This document shows positions 28,859 through 37,367 of a stretch of 64,000 bases of DNA, one piece after another. The stretch is from Mycobacterium marinum. GTDB lineage: Bacteria > Actinomycetota > Actinomycetes > Mycobacteriales > Mycobacteriaceae. The position numbers were made by a program, and so were the translations under genes. A model generated the notes under the pieces. The model had not been told where the DNA came from and made no database searches. It was given only the letters and a program-made list of their open reading frames with translations. Numbering within the stretch: position 1 is the first letter of the stretch; every line of letters starts with the position of its first letter. Location: contig NZ_CP024190.1 in NCBI RefSeq assembly GCF_003391395.1, positions 3,968,001 to 4,032,000 of the forward strand, given 5' to 3'.

Positions 28859-29096
28859 ACCGTCCAGCCGGCGGTGTTGACCATGGGATGAGCACTACAG
28901 CCCAGACAGTTTCAAGCTCGCCGTTGATCAACTCAACTCGCAAGATGGCGACGTAGTCACGATTCCTCCGACCGAATCGAGTCGTTGCGCCGAACAGCGA
29001 GGGATCGGGCAGACCCACGACGACGCAACGACAGGGAATGGTTCGGGTAGGACAACACCTATTCAAGGCTCAGGTGCAGGACTGTCCGTTGATCAG

Positions 29097-29500
29097 TCAG
29101 TTCGACGGCGGCGAATAGGCGCCGATCAACACGCCTCGGAATCCGAGGGTGGCTGAGCCGGCGGGCGTAATGGTGTGGTTCCGCTCGGCCGGGGGGGGAT
29201 TACATAGTGCGTGCCGGACTGCGTCATGGTGCTGTTCCACGGGACCGAGATGAATTCTCCTACTGGGAAGTCGAATTCGAGTCGCCAGTCGTTTAGCTGC
29301 ATCGAGCTCGAGTTGCTCATGGCGTAGTCGGCGATGAAGCCTTTTCAACTTCGATATCATCTGCAGCATTGCCGGCACCGAGGGCCGTGTGGCCACAAGA
29401 CGCCGAAAGACCGAAAAGACCACGTAAGGCATTGGGCGCCTGAGCTTCTCGTAACGGACAGTGCGGCCATAGGAGTCAACACCATGGCCGAACAGGCCAT
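29097..29500 (-). pseudogene. CBM2 (Rv1987-like) secreted protein pseudogene
   Basis: Read on the minus strand, one frame gives FIADYAMSNSSSMQLNDWRL then EFDFPVGEFISVPWNSTMTQ and SGTHYVIPP. Another frame gives ERNHTITPAGSATLGFRGVL and ends IGAYSPPSN. Together they match the cellulose-binding (CBM2) fold of M. tuberculosis Rv1987. The frames switch at an 8-G run (29191-29198). Upstream, degraded LTPMAALSVT-like signal and strand sequence is interrupted by further shifts and a stop. Confidence 0.7.
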
Positions 29501-29565
29501 GTCGGACCTCCGGGGCCGCGAAAGCTGCGCTACCTCCTTTTGCCGAGGCGGAGTTCAACCCCGTT

Positions 29566-30957
29566 TCAGCCCGCCGCGCTCCCCCGCTTGCCGCGGCTCT
29601 CCTTCACCAATCGCGCCACCCCGTCCTCGATCCCGGCGGCCAGCACCTCGATATCCGGTGCGGTGTCGTAGTCGGCGGTGATCCCGAAGACGAAGTTGTC
29701 GCCGTAGCTGACCATCGCGACCCCGGTACGCAGGTTCAGCGCGATCGGTGGAATCGGCAACATCTCCAGCACGCGCCGACCCATCAGTTTCTGCTCGGCC
29801 CGCGGCCCGGGCACATTGGTCGCCAACGCCACCACCGCGCGTTGCGGCAACCGGCTCAGCAACCGTACCGCCCACGCCGAGAACGCAAATGGCGCGCTTT
29901 TCGCCGCGGCAACCAACGCGGTGCCGCCTTCACGCTGGCCGCTGGCTTTGGCTTCGACCAACCGACGGTGTACCAGCTCGAGCTGTTTGACCGGGTCTTC
30001 CTCATCGACGGGCAACAAGGGCAGCATCGCCGAGACCTGATTGTCAGTCATGTTGAAGTGGCTCATCCCGCGCACCGACACCGGTACCAGTGTGCGAAGC
30101 GAGGTGTGGCCGGGCTTTTCCCCCCGCTCCAGCAGAATCGACCGGTAGCTGCTGGTGATCGCCGCCAACGCCACGTCATTGAGCGTCACCTCGAATGCTC
30201 GCGCAACCGTGTGCAGATCGGACAAGCGCACCCGCGCCACGCTGAAGCGCCGCAGCGTGGTGACGGGCCCGCTCAGTGACGTTTCCGGCGCGGGGCTGAG
30301 CAGACTGCCGGTCAGTTCGGCGGCCCCCAACGCGACATGCTCGACAACGGAGACCGCACCCAGAGCGCCCCGCACAATCCCGGTCACCCAGTTCAGCGGG
30401 TTCAGGCTGACCTTCACCGGAAGCCCCGGCCCGTGCGGAGCCGGCTCTTTGGCCGCACGAATCTCGGTGGCAAAGGACCCGCCACCGCCGCTTTCGTCAC
30501 CGAACTTGGCCAACATCTGCGTTGTCGCGATGCCATCGGCGATGCAGTGATGCAGTTTGGTCAGCACCGCCCACCGGTCATCGCTGAGCCCCTCGATGAG
30601 ATAGCACTCCCAGAGCGGACGGTCGCGATCGAGCCGTCGCTCCATCACCGTCGCGATCATCTCGAAAAGTTCGGCGTCGCCGCCCGGTTGCGGCAGCGCA
30701 AGGTGGTGCACATGTCGGGAAACGTCGAAGTGCGGGTCCGCGACCCATTCGGGTGAACCGAGATCGAGCGGATGGGTCCGCAGGATCTGTTTGAAGCGCG
30801 GAATCGCCGACGCCCGCTCCGCGAAGGAGTCGACGAACTCCCCGAAAGCCGGAGCCGGCCCTTCCACAATCGACACACCGCCGATCGCCAGGCTCACATG
30901 CGGATCGCTGTCCTCAACCTCCAGGAAAGTCGCATCGAGGGGGGTTAGATGCTCCAT
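29566..30957 (-). CDS. tgs1: Tgs1-like triacylglycerol synthase
   Basis: The WS/DGAT enzyme has HHCIADG (residues 136-142) and an N-terminus (MEHLTPLDATFLEVEDSDPH) close to M. tuberculosis Tgs1 (Rv3130c), the main DosR-induced triacylglycerol synthase. The similarity continues through LRTLVPVSVR and TNVPGPR. It would esterify diacylglycerol with acyl-CoA, storing carbon and consuming acyl-CoA under hypoxia. It is divergent from the GltD-nifJ operon with a DosR-like box between, mirroring the Rv3130c-Rv3131 arrangement. ATG 30957 is chosen by alignment to Tgs1; a GTG at 30978 is possible. Confidence 0.85.
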   Translation of the reverse strand: MEHLTPLDATFLEVEDSDPHVSLAIGGVSIVEGPAPAFGEFVDSFAERASAIPRFKQILRTHPLDLGSPEWVADPHFDVSRHVHHLALPQPGGDAELFEMIATVMERRLDRDRPLWECYLIEGLSDDRWAVLTKLHHCIADGIATTQMLAKFGDESGGGGSFATEIRAAKEPAPHGPGLPVKVSLNPLNWVTGIVRGALGAVSVVEHVALGAAELTGSLLSPAPETSLSGPVTTLRRFSVARVRLSDLHTVARAFEVTLNDVALAAITSSYRSILLERGEKPGHTSLRTLVPVSVRGMSHFNMTDNQVSAMLPLLPVDEEDPVKQLELVHRRLVEAKASGQREGGTALVAAAKSAPFAFSAWAVRLLSRLPQRAVVALATNVPGPRAEQKLMGRRVLEMLPIPPIALNLRTGVAMVSYGDNFVFGITADYDTAPDIEVLAAGIEDGVARLVKESRGKRGSAAG

Positions 30958-30993
30958 CCCTCTACCATTCACCCACACCTCAGTCCACGATCA

Positions 30994-31007
30994 GGGTCAG
31001 AAGTCCC
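30994..31007. promoter_or_regulatory. DosR-like box in divergent tgs1 / GltD-nifJ promoter
   Basis: GGGTCAGAAGTCCC matches the DosR consensus GGGACTWWAGTCCC at 11 of 14 positions, with the CCC and GGG ends intact and an A and a T flanking. It lies 37 nt before the tgs1-like start and 60 nt before the oxidoreductase start, so one site could serve both directions. Tgs1 and its divergent neighbour are DosR-controlled in M. tuberculosis, which supports the call. Confidence 0.6.
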
Positions 31008-31066
31008 TACCTTGAAGGCCAAACGAAAGCTGCACACCACCATGCCCGGGTCATATCGTTGCCACC

Positions 31067-32752
31067 ATGGTGCCCGAGCAGTCCCCCGGTGACGTGCCCG
31101 AGGTAGCGGCGCCAGCACCCGAACCAGCAGCCGAAGATGTCACGCCCCTGCCCGACCTGCTACACGGACGGCACCGCGCGGGGCCGGACCGCGAACGTCG
31201 CCCGGTGTACGTCGACCTGTTGCCGCCCTGCAACGCCGGTTGCCCGGCCGGCGAAAACATCCAGGCCTGGCTCGCCCACGCCCGCGTCGGCGAGCACGAG
31301 CGGGCCTGGCGTCAGCTGACCGCTGACAATCCGTTCGCCGCCATCCACGGCCGGGTGTGCTATCACCCGTGCGAATCCGTCTGCAACAGGGCACATCTCG
31401 ATGCATCGGTGTCCATCCACGCGGTCGAGCGCTTTCTCGGCGACACCGCACGCGAGAAACAGTGGCGCTTCCAGCCCGCACCGCAGCCCACCGGCAAACG
31501 AGTGCTCGTTGTCGGCGCCGGCCCCAGTGGACTCTCGGCGGCCTATCACCTGGCCCGGCTTGGGCATCACGTCGAGGTTCGCGACGCCGGCGCCGGGCCG
31601 GGCGGAATGATGCGCTACGGCATCCCGAGCTACCGGCTCCCCCGCGATGTGCTGGACGCCGAAATCGAACGCATCGCCGCCCTGGGCGTGCAGCTCACAA
31701 CCGGACACCGCGTCGAAGACCTCGCCGAAGAACGCGAGACCGGAAACTTCGACGCGGTGTTCGTCGCCGTCGGTGCCCACCTGGCCAAGCGGGTCAACAT
31801 CCCCTCTCGTGACGCAAGATCGCTGATCGACGCCGTGTCATTCCTGCATCAGGTGGCTGCGGGCGAAAAGCCCGAACTCGGAAGCCACGTCGCGGTCTAC
31901 GGCGGCGGCAACACCGCCATGGACGCCGCCCGCGTCGCGCGCCGGCTCGGCGCGCAGGACACCGTGATCATCTACCGGCGCACCGAAGCTCAGATGCCCG
32001 CGCACGAAGAGGAGCGCCAAGACGCGCAGCGCGAGGGGGTGCAGATCAACTGGCTGCGCACCATCACCGCGTTCGACGATCACGAAATCCGGGTCGAGCA
32101 AATGGAACTCGACGACACCGGGCGCCCCCGGCCGACCGGGCGGTTTGAGACGCTGGCCGCCGACACGGTCATCATGGCACTGGGACAGGAAACCGAATCG
32201 GCGTTCATGCGCACGCTGCCCGGGGTGGAATTCGACCGTGACGGCAGCGTGCGGGTCTCCCCGACGCTGATGACCGGCTGCCCCGGGGTGTTCGCCGGCG
32301 GCGACATGGTGCCCTGCGAACGCACCGTCACCGTCGGGGTCGGGCACGGCAAGAAAGCCGCCCACTACATCGACGCGTGGCTACGGGGAGACCCCACCCA
32401 ACGCCCGCCCAAGCATCCGGTCGCCGATTTCGACCGGCTGCACCTGTGGTATTTCGGCGACGCCCGCCGGCGCCAGCAACCCGAACTCTCCCCCGAGGAC
32501 CGGATCAGCGGATTCGAGGAAGTGATGGGCGGCCTGTCCGCGGAGGCCGCGACGTTCGAGGCCGGGCGCTGCCTGTCGTGCGGCAACTGCTTCGAGTGCG
32601 ACGGTTGCTTGGGCGCCTGCCCGGAGGATGCGGTGATCAAGCTCGGGCGCGGCCACCGTTACCGCTTCGACTACGACCGCTGCACGGGTTGTGCGACCTG
32701 TTATGACCAATGCCCGGTGCACGCCATCGAGATGATTGCGGAGCCACGATGA
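31067..32752 (+). CDS. GltD-like Fe-S flavoprotein oxidoreductase with ferredoxin domain
   Basis: The 561-residue protein combines three parts. The N-terminal glutamate-synthase-small-subunit Fe-S domain has CNAGCPAGENI and HPCESVCNR. The FAD and NAD(P)H Rossmann folds follow (VLVVGAGPSGLSAAYHLARLG at about residue 146; VAVYGGGNTAMDAARVARRL at about 275). A C-terminal double [4Fe-4S] ferredoxin has CLSCGNCFECDGCLGACP and CTGCATCYDQCP. It most likely moves electrons between NAD(P)H and the ferredoxin used by NifJ, whose gene overlaps it by 4 nt (ATGA). The upstream DosR-like box suggests hypoxic induction. There is no clear ribosome site at the ATG, so leaderless initiation is possible. Confidence 0.85.
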   Translation: MVPEQSPGDVPEVAAPAPEPAAEDVTPLPDLLHGRHRAGPDRERRPVYVDLLPPCNAGCPAGENIQAWLAHARVGEHERAWRQLTADNPFAAIHGRVCYHPCESVCNRAHLDASVSIHAVERFLGDTAREKQWRFQPAPQPTGKRVLVVGAGPSGLSAAYHLARLGHHVEVRDAGAGPGGMMRYGIPSYRLPRDVLDAEIERIAALGVQLTTGHRVEDLAEERETGNFDAVFVAVGAHLAKRVNIPSRDARSLIDAVSFLHQVAAGEKPELGSHVAVYGGGNTAMDAARVARRLGAQDTVIIYRRTEAQMPAHEEERQDAQREGVQINWLRTITAFDDHEIRVEQMELDDTGRPRPTGRFETLAADTVIMALGQETESAFMRTLPGVEFDRDGSVRVSPTLMTGCPGVFAGGDMVPCERTVTVGVGHGKKAAHYIDAWLRGDPTQRPPKHPVADFDRLHLWYFGDARRRQQPELSPEDRISGFEEVMGGLSAEAATFEAGRCLSCGNCFECDGCLGACPEDAVIKLGRGHRYRFDYDRCTGCATCYDQCPVHAIEMIAEPR

Positions 32753-35700
32753 CGCGCACCACGGTGGATGGCAACGAAGCGACGGCATCGGTGGCCTACC
32801 GGCTCAACGAAGTCTGCTGTATCTATCCGATCACTCCCTCCTCCCCGATGGCCGAGCTCGCCGACGCCTGGTCAAACCAGCACCGGCCCAACATCTACGG
32901 CACGGTGCCGACGGTGGTGGAGATGCAAAGCGAAGGCGGGGCGGCCGGAGCGCTGCACGGCTCCCTGCAAGGCGGGGCGTTGACGACGACGTTCACCGCC
33001 TCCCAAGGCCTGCTGCTGATGATCCCCAACATGTACAAGATCGCCGGCGAACTGACCTCGGCGGTGATACATGTCGCTGCTCGATCGATTGCGGCACAGG
33101 CACTTTCGATATTCGGCGATCATCAGGATGTCATGGCGGTGCGCCAGACCGGATTTGCGCTGCTGGCATCGGCCTCGGTGCAGGAGGCCCACGACCTGGC
33201 CCTGATCGCCCAGGCCGCCACCCTGCGCACCCGAGTTCCGTTCGTGCATTTCTTCGACGGTTTCCGCACCTCCCATGAGCTCAACACCATCGAGGTGCTC
33301 ACCGACGACGACTTGCGCGCGCTGGTCCCCCAGGAGTTGGTCCTGGCCCACCGCGACCGGGCGCTGTCGCCGGATCGGCCGTCCATCCGCGGCACCGCCC
33401 AGAATCCCGACACATATTTCCAGGCCCGCGAAACGGTGAACCCGTTCTATGCCCGGGTGCCCGAGGTGGTCGAGGGGCTGCTGCGCGAGCTCGGCGAGCG
33501 CACCGGGCGCCCAATGCACATCGTGGACTACACCGGTCACCCCGAGGCCGAGCGGGTGATGGTGCTGATGGGATCCGGCGGTCAGACCGCGGCCGAAACC
33601 GTGACCTCCCTCACCGAGCGCGGCGAGCGCGTCGGGGTGGCCCAAATCCGCCTCTACCGTCCATTTCCGGCCGAGGCCCTGCTGGCGGCCCTGCCCCCGA
33701 CGATCCGCGCGATCGCGGTCCTGGACCGCACCAAGGAGCCCGGATCCCAAGGCGAGCCACTGTATTTGGATGTCACCGCCGCCCTGGCCGAGGCCTATAG
33801 CAGCGGGCAGAGATCATCGCTGCCGGTGGTCTGCGGGGGACGCTACGGCCTGTCGTCCAAGGAATTCACCCCCGGAATGGTCGCCGGTGTCTTCGCCGAG
33901 TTGGCCGGCCAGCGTCCGCGCACTCGCTTCACCGTGGGCATCGACGACGACGTCAGCGGCACCAGCATCAGCTACGATCCGGACTTCGACATCGAGACGC
34001 CCGCGACCACCAAAGCCGTGTTTTTCGGCATGGGTTCCGACGGCACGGTGGGCGCCAACAAGAACACCATCAAAATTCTCGGTGGCGAGGAAAATATCTA
34101 TGCCCAAGGGTATTTCGTCTACGACTCCAAGAAATCCGGCTCACAAACCGTCTCGCATCTGCGGTTTGGCCCGCAACCGATTCGGGCGCCGTACCTGGTG
34201 CAACAGGCGAGCTTCGTCGGCTGCCACCACCAGCGGTTCCTGAACAAGGTTGACGTGCTGGGCCGGGCCGCCCATGGTGCCGCACTGTTGCTCAACAGCG
34301 CGCGCCCACCCGAGCGGGTGTGGGACAGCCTGCCCGCCCCGGTGCAGCAACAGATCATCGACAAGCGCATCCGGCTCTACGTGGTCGACGCGGGCAAGAT
34401 CGCGCGCGAGGTCGGCCTGGCCGGCCGGATCAACATCGTCTTGCAGACCTGTTTTTTCGCGATCGCCGGTGTGCTGCCGGTGGATCAGGCGATCGCCAAG
34501 ATCAAGGCCAGCGTTGCCAAGACCTATGCCGCCCACGGCGCCGACGTGGTGGCCCGTGAAGTCAACGCCGTCGATCACGCGCTGGCCGGCCTGCACCCGG
34601 TCCAAGTGCCCGACACCGTCAGCTCCACCAGGCAGTTGGAACCGCCGGTTCCCCAACACGCCCCGGAGTTCGTGCGCACGGTTACCGCGGAGATGATCGC
34701 CGGGCGCGGAGATGGGCTGCCGGTCAGCGCACTACCGGCCGACGGCAGCTACCCCAGCGGCACCGCCGCCTATGAAAAGCGCAATATCTCGGATCTGGTT
34801 GCGGTGTGGGACCCCGACACCTGCATCCAGTGCGGCAACTGCTCGTTTGTCTGCCCGCACAGTGTCATTCGCACCACGCTCTACCCGCGCGACCGGCTCG
34901 ACGCCGCACCGGCCACCTTCGCCTCGGCACCGCTGGACGCGGTCGGTCTCCCCGACACCCGCTACACCCTGCAGGTCTATGCCGAAGATTGCACCGGCTG
35001 CAATCTGTGCGTGGAAGCCTGCCCCGCTGTCGTTCCCGGCAACCCGGTGACCAAGGCGATCAATCTTGCCCCGCGCGAACCACTCGTCGCCGCCGCCCGC
35101 GAGAACATCGCGTTCTTCGAAACCCTGCCGGTGGCCAACCGATCCAGGGTGGACTTCGGGACGGTGCGCGGCACCCAGTTCCTGCAGCCGCTGTTCGAGT
35201 TTTCCGGCGCGTGTGCCGGCTGTGGGGAGACCCCCTACCTCAAACTGCTTTCGCAGTTGTTCGGCGACCGGTTGATGGTCGCCAATGCCACCGGCTGCTC
35301 GTCGATCTATGGCGGCAACCTACCCACCACACCGTGGGCGACCAACGCCGAGGGACGCGGCCCAGCGTGGTCGAACTCGCTGTTCGAAGACAACGCGGAG
35401 TTCGGCCTGGGTATGCGGCTGGCCGCCGACACCCACGTGCGCCAGGCCCGGCACCGGCTTACCGAACTGCGCGACGTGCTGGGCGCGGATCTGGTCGATG
35501 CCATCCTGGCCGCCCCGCAAGAGCGTGAATCGGAGTTGCGCGCCCAGCGCGAAAGGGTCGCCGAATTGCGCGCCCGCCTCGATGAGCTGGACGGTCTGGC
35601 GCCGGCGCAAGCCGACGAGCTGCGCAGCGTCATCGATCACTTGATCCGCCGCAGCGTCTGGATCGTTGGCGGCGACGGGTGGGCCTACGACATCGGCGCC

Positions 35701-36330
35701 GGCGGGCTGGACCACGTGCTGGCCAGCGGCCACAACGTCAACGTGCTGGTGCTCGACACCGAGGTGTATTCCAACACCGGCGGGCAGATGTCGAAGAGCA
35801 CACCGCTGGGCGCGGTGGCCAAGTTCGCCGCCGGGGGCAAGACGGTTCCGCGTAAAGACCTAGCGCTGCAGGCTATTTCGTATGGCAACGTCTACGTGGC
35901 GCGGGTCGCCATGGGCGCCGATCCACAGCAGACCTTGCTGGCCTTCCGGGAGGCCGAGGCCTACGACGGCCCTTCGCTGGTGATCGCCTACAGCCACTGC
36001 ATCGCGCACGGCTTCGAGCTGCGCTACGGCCTGGACCAGCAGTACCGCGCGGTCGCCAGCGGGCACTGGCCACTGATTCGCTACAACCCAGTGCTGCGCT
36101 CCACCGGCCGCCCGCCATTCCTGCTGGATTCCCACCGTCCCCGGCTGGCGCTTGCTGACTATCGCGACCGCGAGCTACGCTTCCGCAGCCTGGCCAACTC
36201 TGACCCCGACGAGGCTGACCGCCTGCTCGCGCTGGCCGAAGAGTCAATCGACCAGCGCTGGGAAGTCTACGAAGACATGGCTTCTCGCGCGCCACAAGAG
36301 TTTCCGTCCGATTCCCGGAGGGAGAGCTGA
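32749..36330 (+). CDS. nifJ: pyruvate:ferredoxin (flavodoxin) oxidoreductase
   Basis: The 1193-residue single-chain enzyme has all domains: pyrimidine-binding start (TVDGNEATASVAYRLNEVCC, YPITPSSPMAE), two [4Fe-4S] motifs (CIQCGNCSFVCP and CTGCNLCVEACP), and the TPP domain (GACAGCGETPYLKLL, ANATGCSSIYGGNLPTTPW, VLDTEVYSNTGGQMSKSTPLGAV). It interconverts pyruvate plus CoA with acetyl-CoA, CO2 and reduced ferredoxin. This oxygen-sensitive chemistry is unusual for mycobacteria, which mainly use pyruvate dehydrogenase. The ATG overlaps the preceding stop by 4 nt and its own stop overlaps the next ATG by 1 nt, so it is tightly coupled. Confidence 0.95.
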   Translation: MTRTTVDGNEATASVAYRLNEVCCIYPITPSSPMAELADAWSNQHRPNIYGTVPTVVEMQSEGGAAGALHGSLQGGALTTTFTASQGLLLMIPNMYKIAGELTSAVIHVAARSIAAQALSIFGDHQDVMAVRQTGFALLASASVQEAHDLALIAQAATLRTRVPFVHFFDGFRTSHELNTIEVLTDDDLRALVPQELVLAHRDRALSPDRPSIRGTAQNPDTYFQARETVNPFYARVPEVVEGLLRELGERTGRPMHIVDYTGHPEAERVMVLMGSGGQTAAETVTSLTERGERVGVAQIRLYRPFPAEALLAALPPTIRAIAVLDRTKEPGSQGEPLYLDVTAALAEAYSSGQRSSLPVVCGGRYGLSSKEFTPGMVAGVFAELAGQRPRTRFTVGIDDDVSGTSISYDPDFDIETPATTKAVFFGMGSDGTVGANKNTIKILGGEENIYAQGYFVYDSKKSGSQTVSHLRFGPQPIRAPYLVQQASFVGCHHQRFLNKVDVLGRAAHGAALLLNSARPPERVWDSLPAPVQQQIIDKRIRLYVVDAGKIAREVGLAGRINIVLQTCFFAIAGVLPVDQAIAKIKASVAKTYAAHGADVVAREVNAVDHALAGLHPVQVPDTVSSTRQLEPPVPQHAPEFVRTVTAEMIAGRGDGLPVSALPADGSYPSGTAAYEKRNISDLVAVWDPDTCIQCGNCSFVCPHSVIRTTLYPRDRLDAAPATFASAPLDAVGLPDTRYTLQVYAEDCTGCNLCVEACPAVVPGNPVTKAINLAPREPLVAAARENIAFFETLPVANRSRVDFGTVRGTQFLQPLFEFSGACAGCGETPYLKLLSQLFGDRLMVANATGCSSIYGGNLPTTPWATNAEGRGPAWSNSLFEDNAEFGLGMRLAADTHVRQARHRLTELRDVLGADLVDAILAAPQERESELRAQRERVAELRARLDELDGLAPAQADELRSVIDHLIRRSVWIVGGDGWAYDIGAGGLDHVLASGHNVNVLVLDTEVYSNTGGQMSKSTPLGAVAKFAAGGKTVPRKDLALQAISYGNVYVARVAMGADPQQTLLAFREAEAYDGPSLVIAYSHCIAHGFELRYGLDQQYRAVASGHWPLIRYNPVLRSTGRPPFLLDSHRPRLALADYRDRELRFRSLANSDPDEADRLLALAEESIDQRWEVYEDMASRAPQEFPSDSRRES

Positions 36331-37340
36331 TGGACCTGTCGACTACCTACCTCGGACTTAACCTGCGCAGTCCGCTGCTGGCCTCGGCATCGCCGCTGAG
36401 CCAGACGTTGCACGGCGTCCGTGCGCTCGCCGACGCCGGCGTCGGCGCGGTGGTCCTGTATTCGCTGTTCGAGGAACAACTGCGTCGCGAAGCCGAGCAG
36501 AACGAACTGATGGCCGCCCAGGGCAGCGAAAGCTCGCCCGAGTCGCTGAGCTACTTTCCTCCTGCCGTCGACGTAGCCAGCCGGGCCCAGCGATACCTGC
36601 GCCTGATCGAACGCGCGTCCGCATCGGTGGACATCCCGATCATCGGCAGCCTCAACGCGTCCACACCCGGCAACTGGGCGCGCTACGCCCATTCCATGCA
36701 AGAGGCCGGCGCGGCCGCGATTGAGCTCAACATCTACTACCTTCCCGGTGATACCGGCCTCAACGCCCATGCCGTCGAGCAGCGCCACCTGGAGGTGCTC
36801 GATGAGGTCAAGACCGCGACAACGGTTCCCGTCGCGGTCAAACTCAGCCCATACTTCAGCGCCACCGCCGACATGGCACATCGGCTCGATGCTGCCGGCG
36901 CTGACGGACTGGTGCTGTTCAACCGGTTTCTGCAGCCTGACATCGACCCCGAGACCCTCAGCCTGGTTCGCGGTATCACGCTGTCCACCCCGGGAGACAC
37001 GCGCCTGGGGCTGACCTGGATCTCGTTGCTGCACGGCCGGACGCGAGCCTCGCTGGCCGCGACCACTGGAGTAGAGCACGCCAGCGATGTCGCCAAGTAT
37101 CTGCTGGCCGGGGCGGACGTCGTGCAGACCGCGTCAGCCCTGCTGCGCCACGGCCCCGAGTATGCGGCCGTGTTGCTCCGGGAGTTGCAGGACTGGATGA
37201 GCCGCAAAGGATTTCAGGATCTCAACCAGGTGCGCGGGCTGCTGTCGGCTCCGGACACCAAAGGGTCAGAGGCGCACGAGCGTGCGGACTACGTTTGGGC
37301 GCTGCGCAAGGCTAACAGCGGCTTCTACGACGCGTATTGA
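36330..37340 (+). CDS. dihydroorotate dehydrogenase-like flavoprotein
   Basis: The 336-residue FMN-type TIM-barrel protein of the PyrD/PreA superfamily has LGLNLRSPLLASASPLSQT, IIGSLNA, AIELNIYYL, PVAVKLSP and a C-terminal GADVVQTASALL. It has no Fe-S motif; in PreA-type enzymes a ferredoxin domain sits at the C-terminus of this subunit, whereas here one is attached to the GltD-like protein two genes upstream. Such DHOD-like genes commonly sit beside nifJ. A role in the same electron-transfer chain is inferred; pyrimidine synthesis is unlikely. The start overlaps the nifJ stop (TGATG). Confidence 0.8.
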   Translation: MDLSTTYLGLNLRSPLLASASPLSQTLHGVRALADAGVGAVVLYSLFEEQLRREAEQNELMAAQGSESSPESLSYFPPAVDVASRAQRYLRLIERASASVDIPIIGSLNASTPGNWARYAHSMQEAGAAAIELNIYYLPGDTGLNAHAVEQRHLEVLDEVKTATTVPVAVKLSPYFSATADMAHRLDAAGADGLVLFNRFLQPDIDPETLSLVRGITLSTPGDTRLGLTWISLLHGRTRASLAATTGVEHASDVAKYLLAGADVVQTASALLRHGPEYAAVLLRELQDWMSRKGFQDLNQVRGLLSAPDTKGSEAHERADYVWALRKANSGFYDAY

Positions 37341-37367
37341 CGCAGTAACTATATGGAGGATTGGGTC

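Noticed and set aside
28806..29066. Minus-strand frame of 86 codons after the immunity gene
   Set aside because: It overlaps the end of the better-supported plus-strand gene and has no start signal or known motif.
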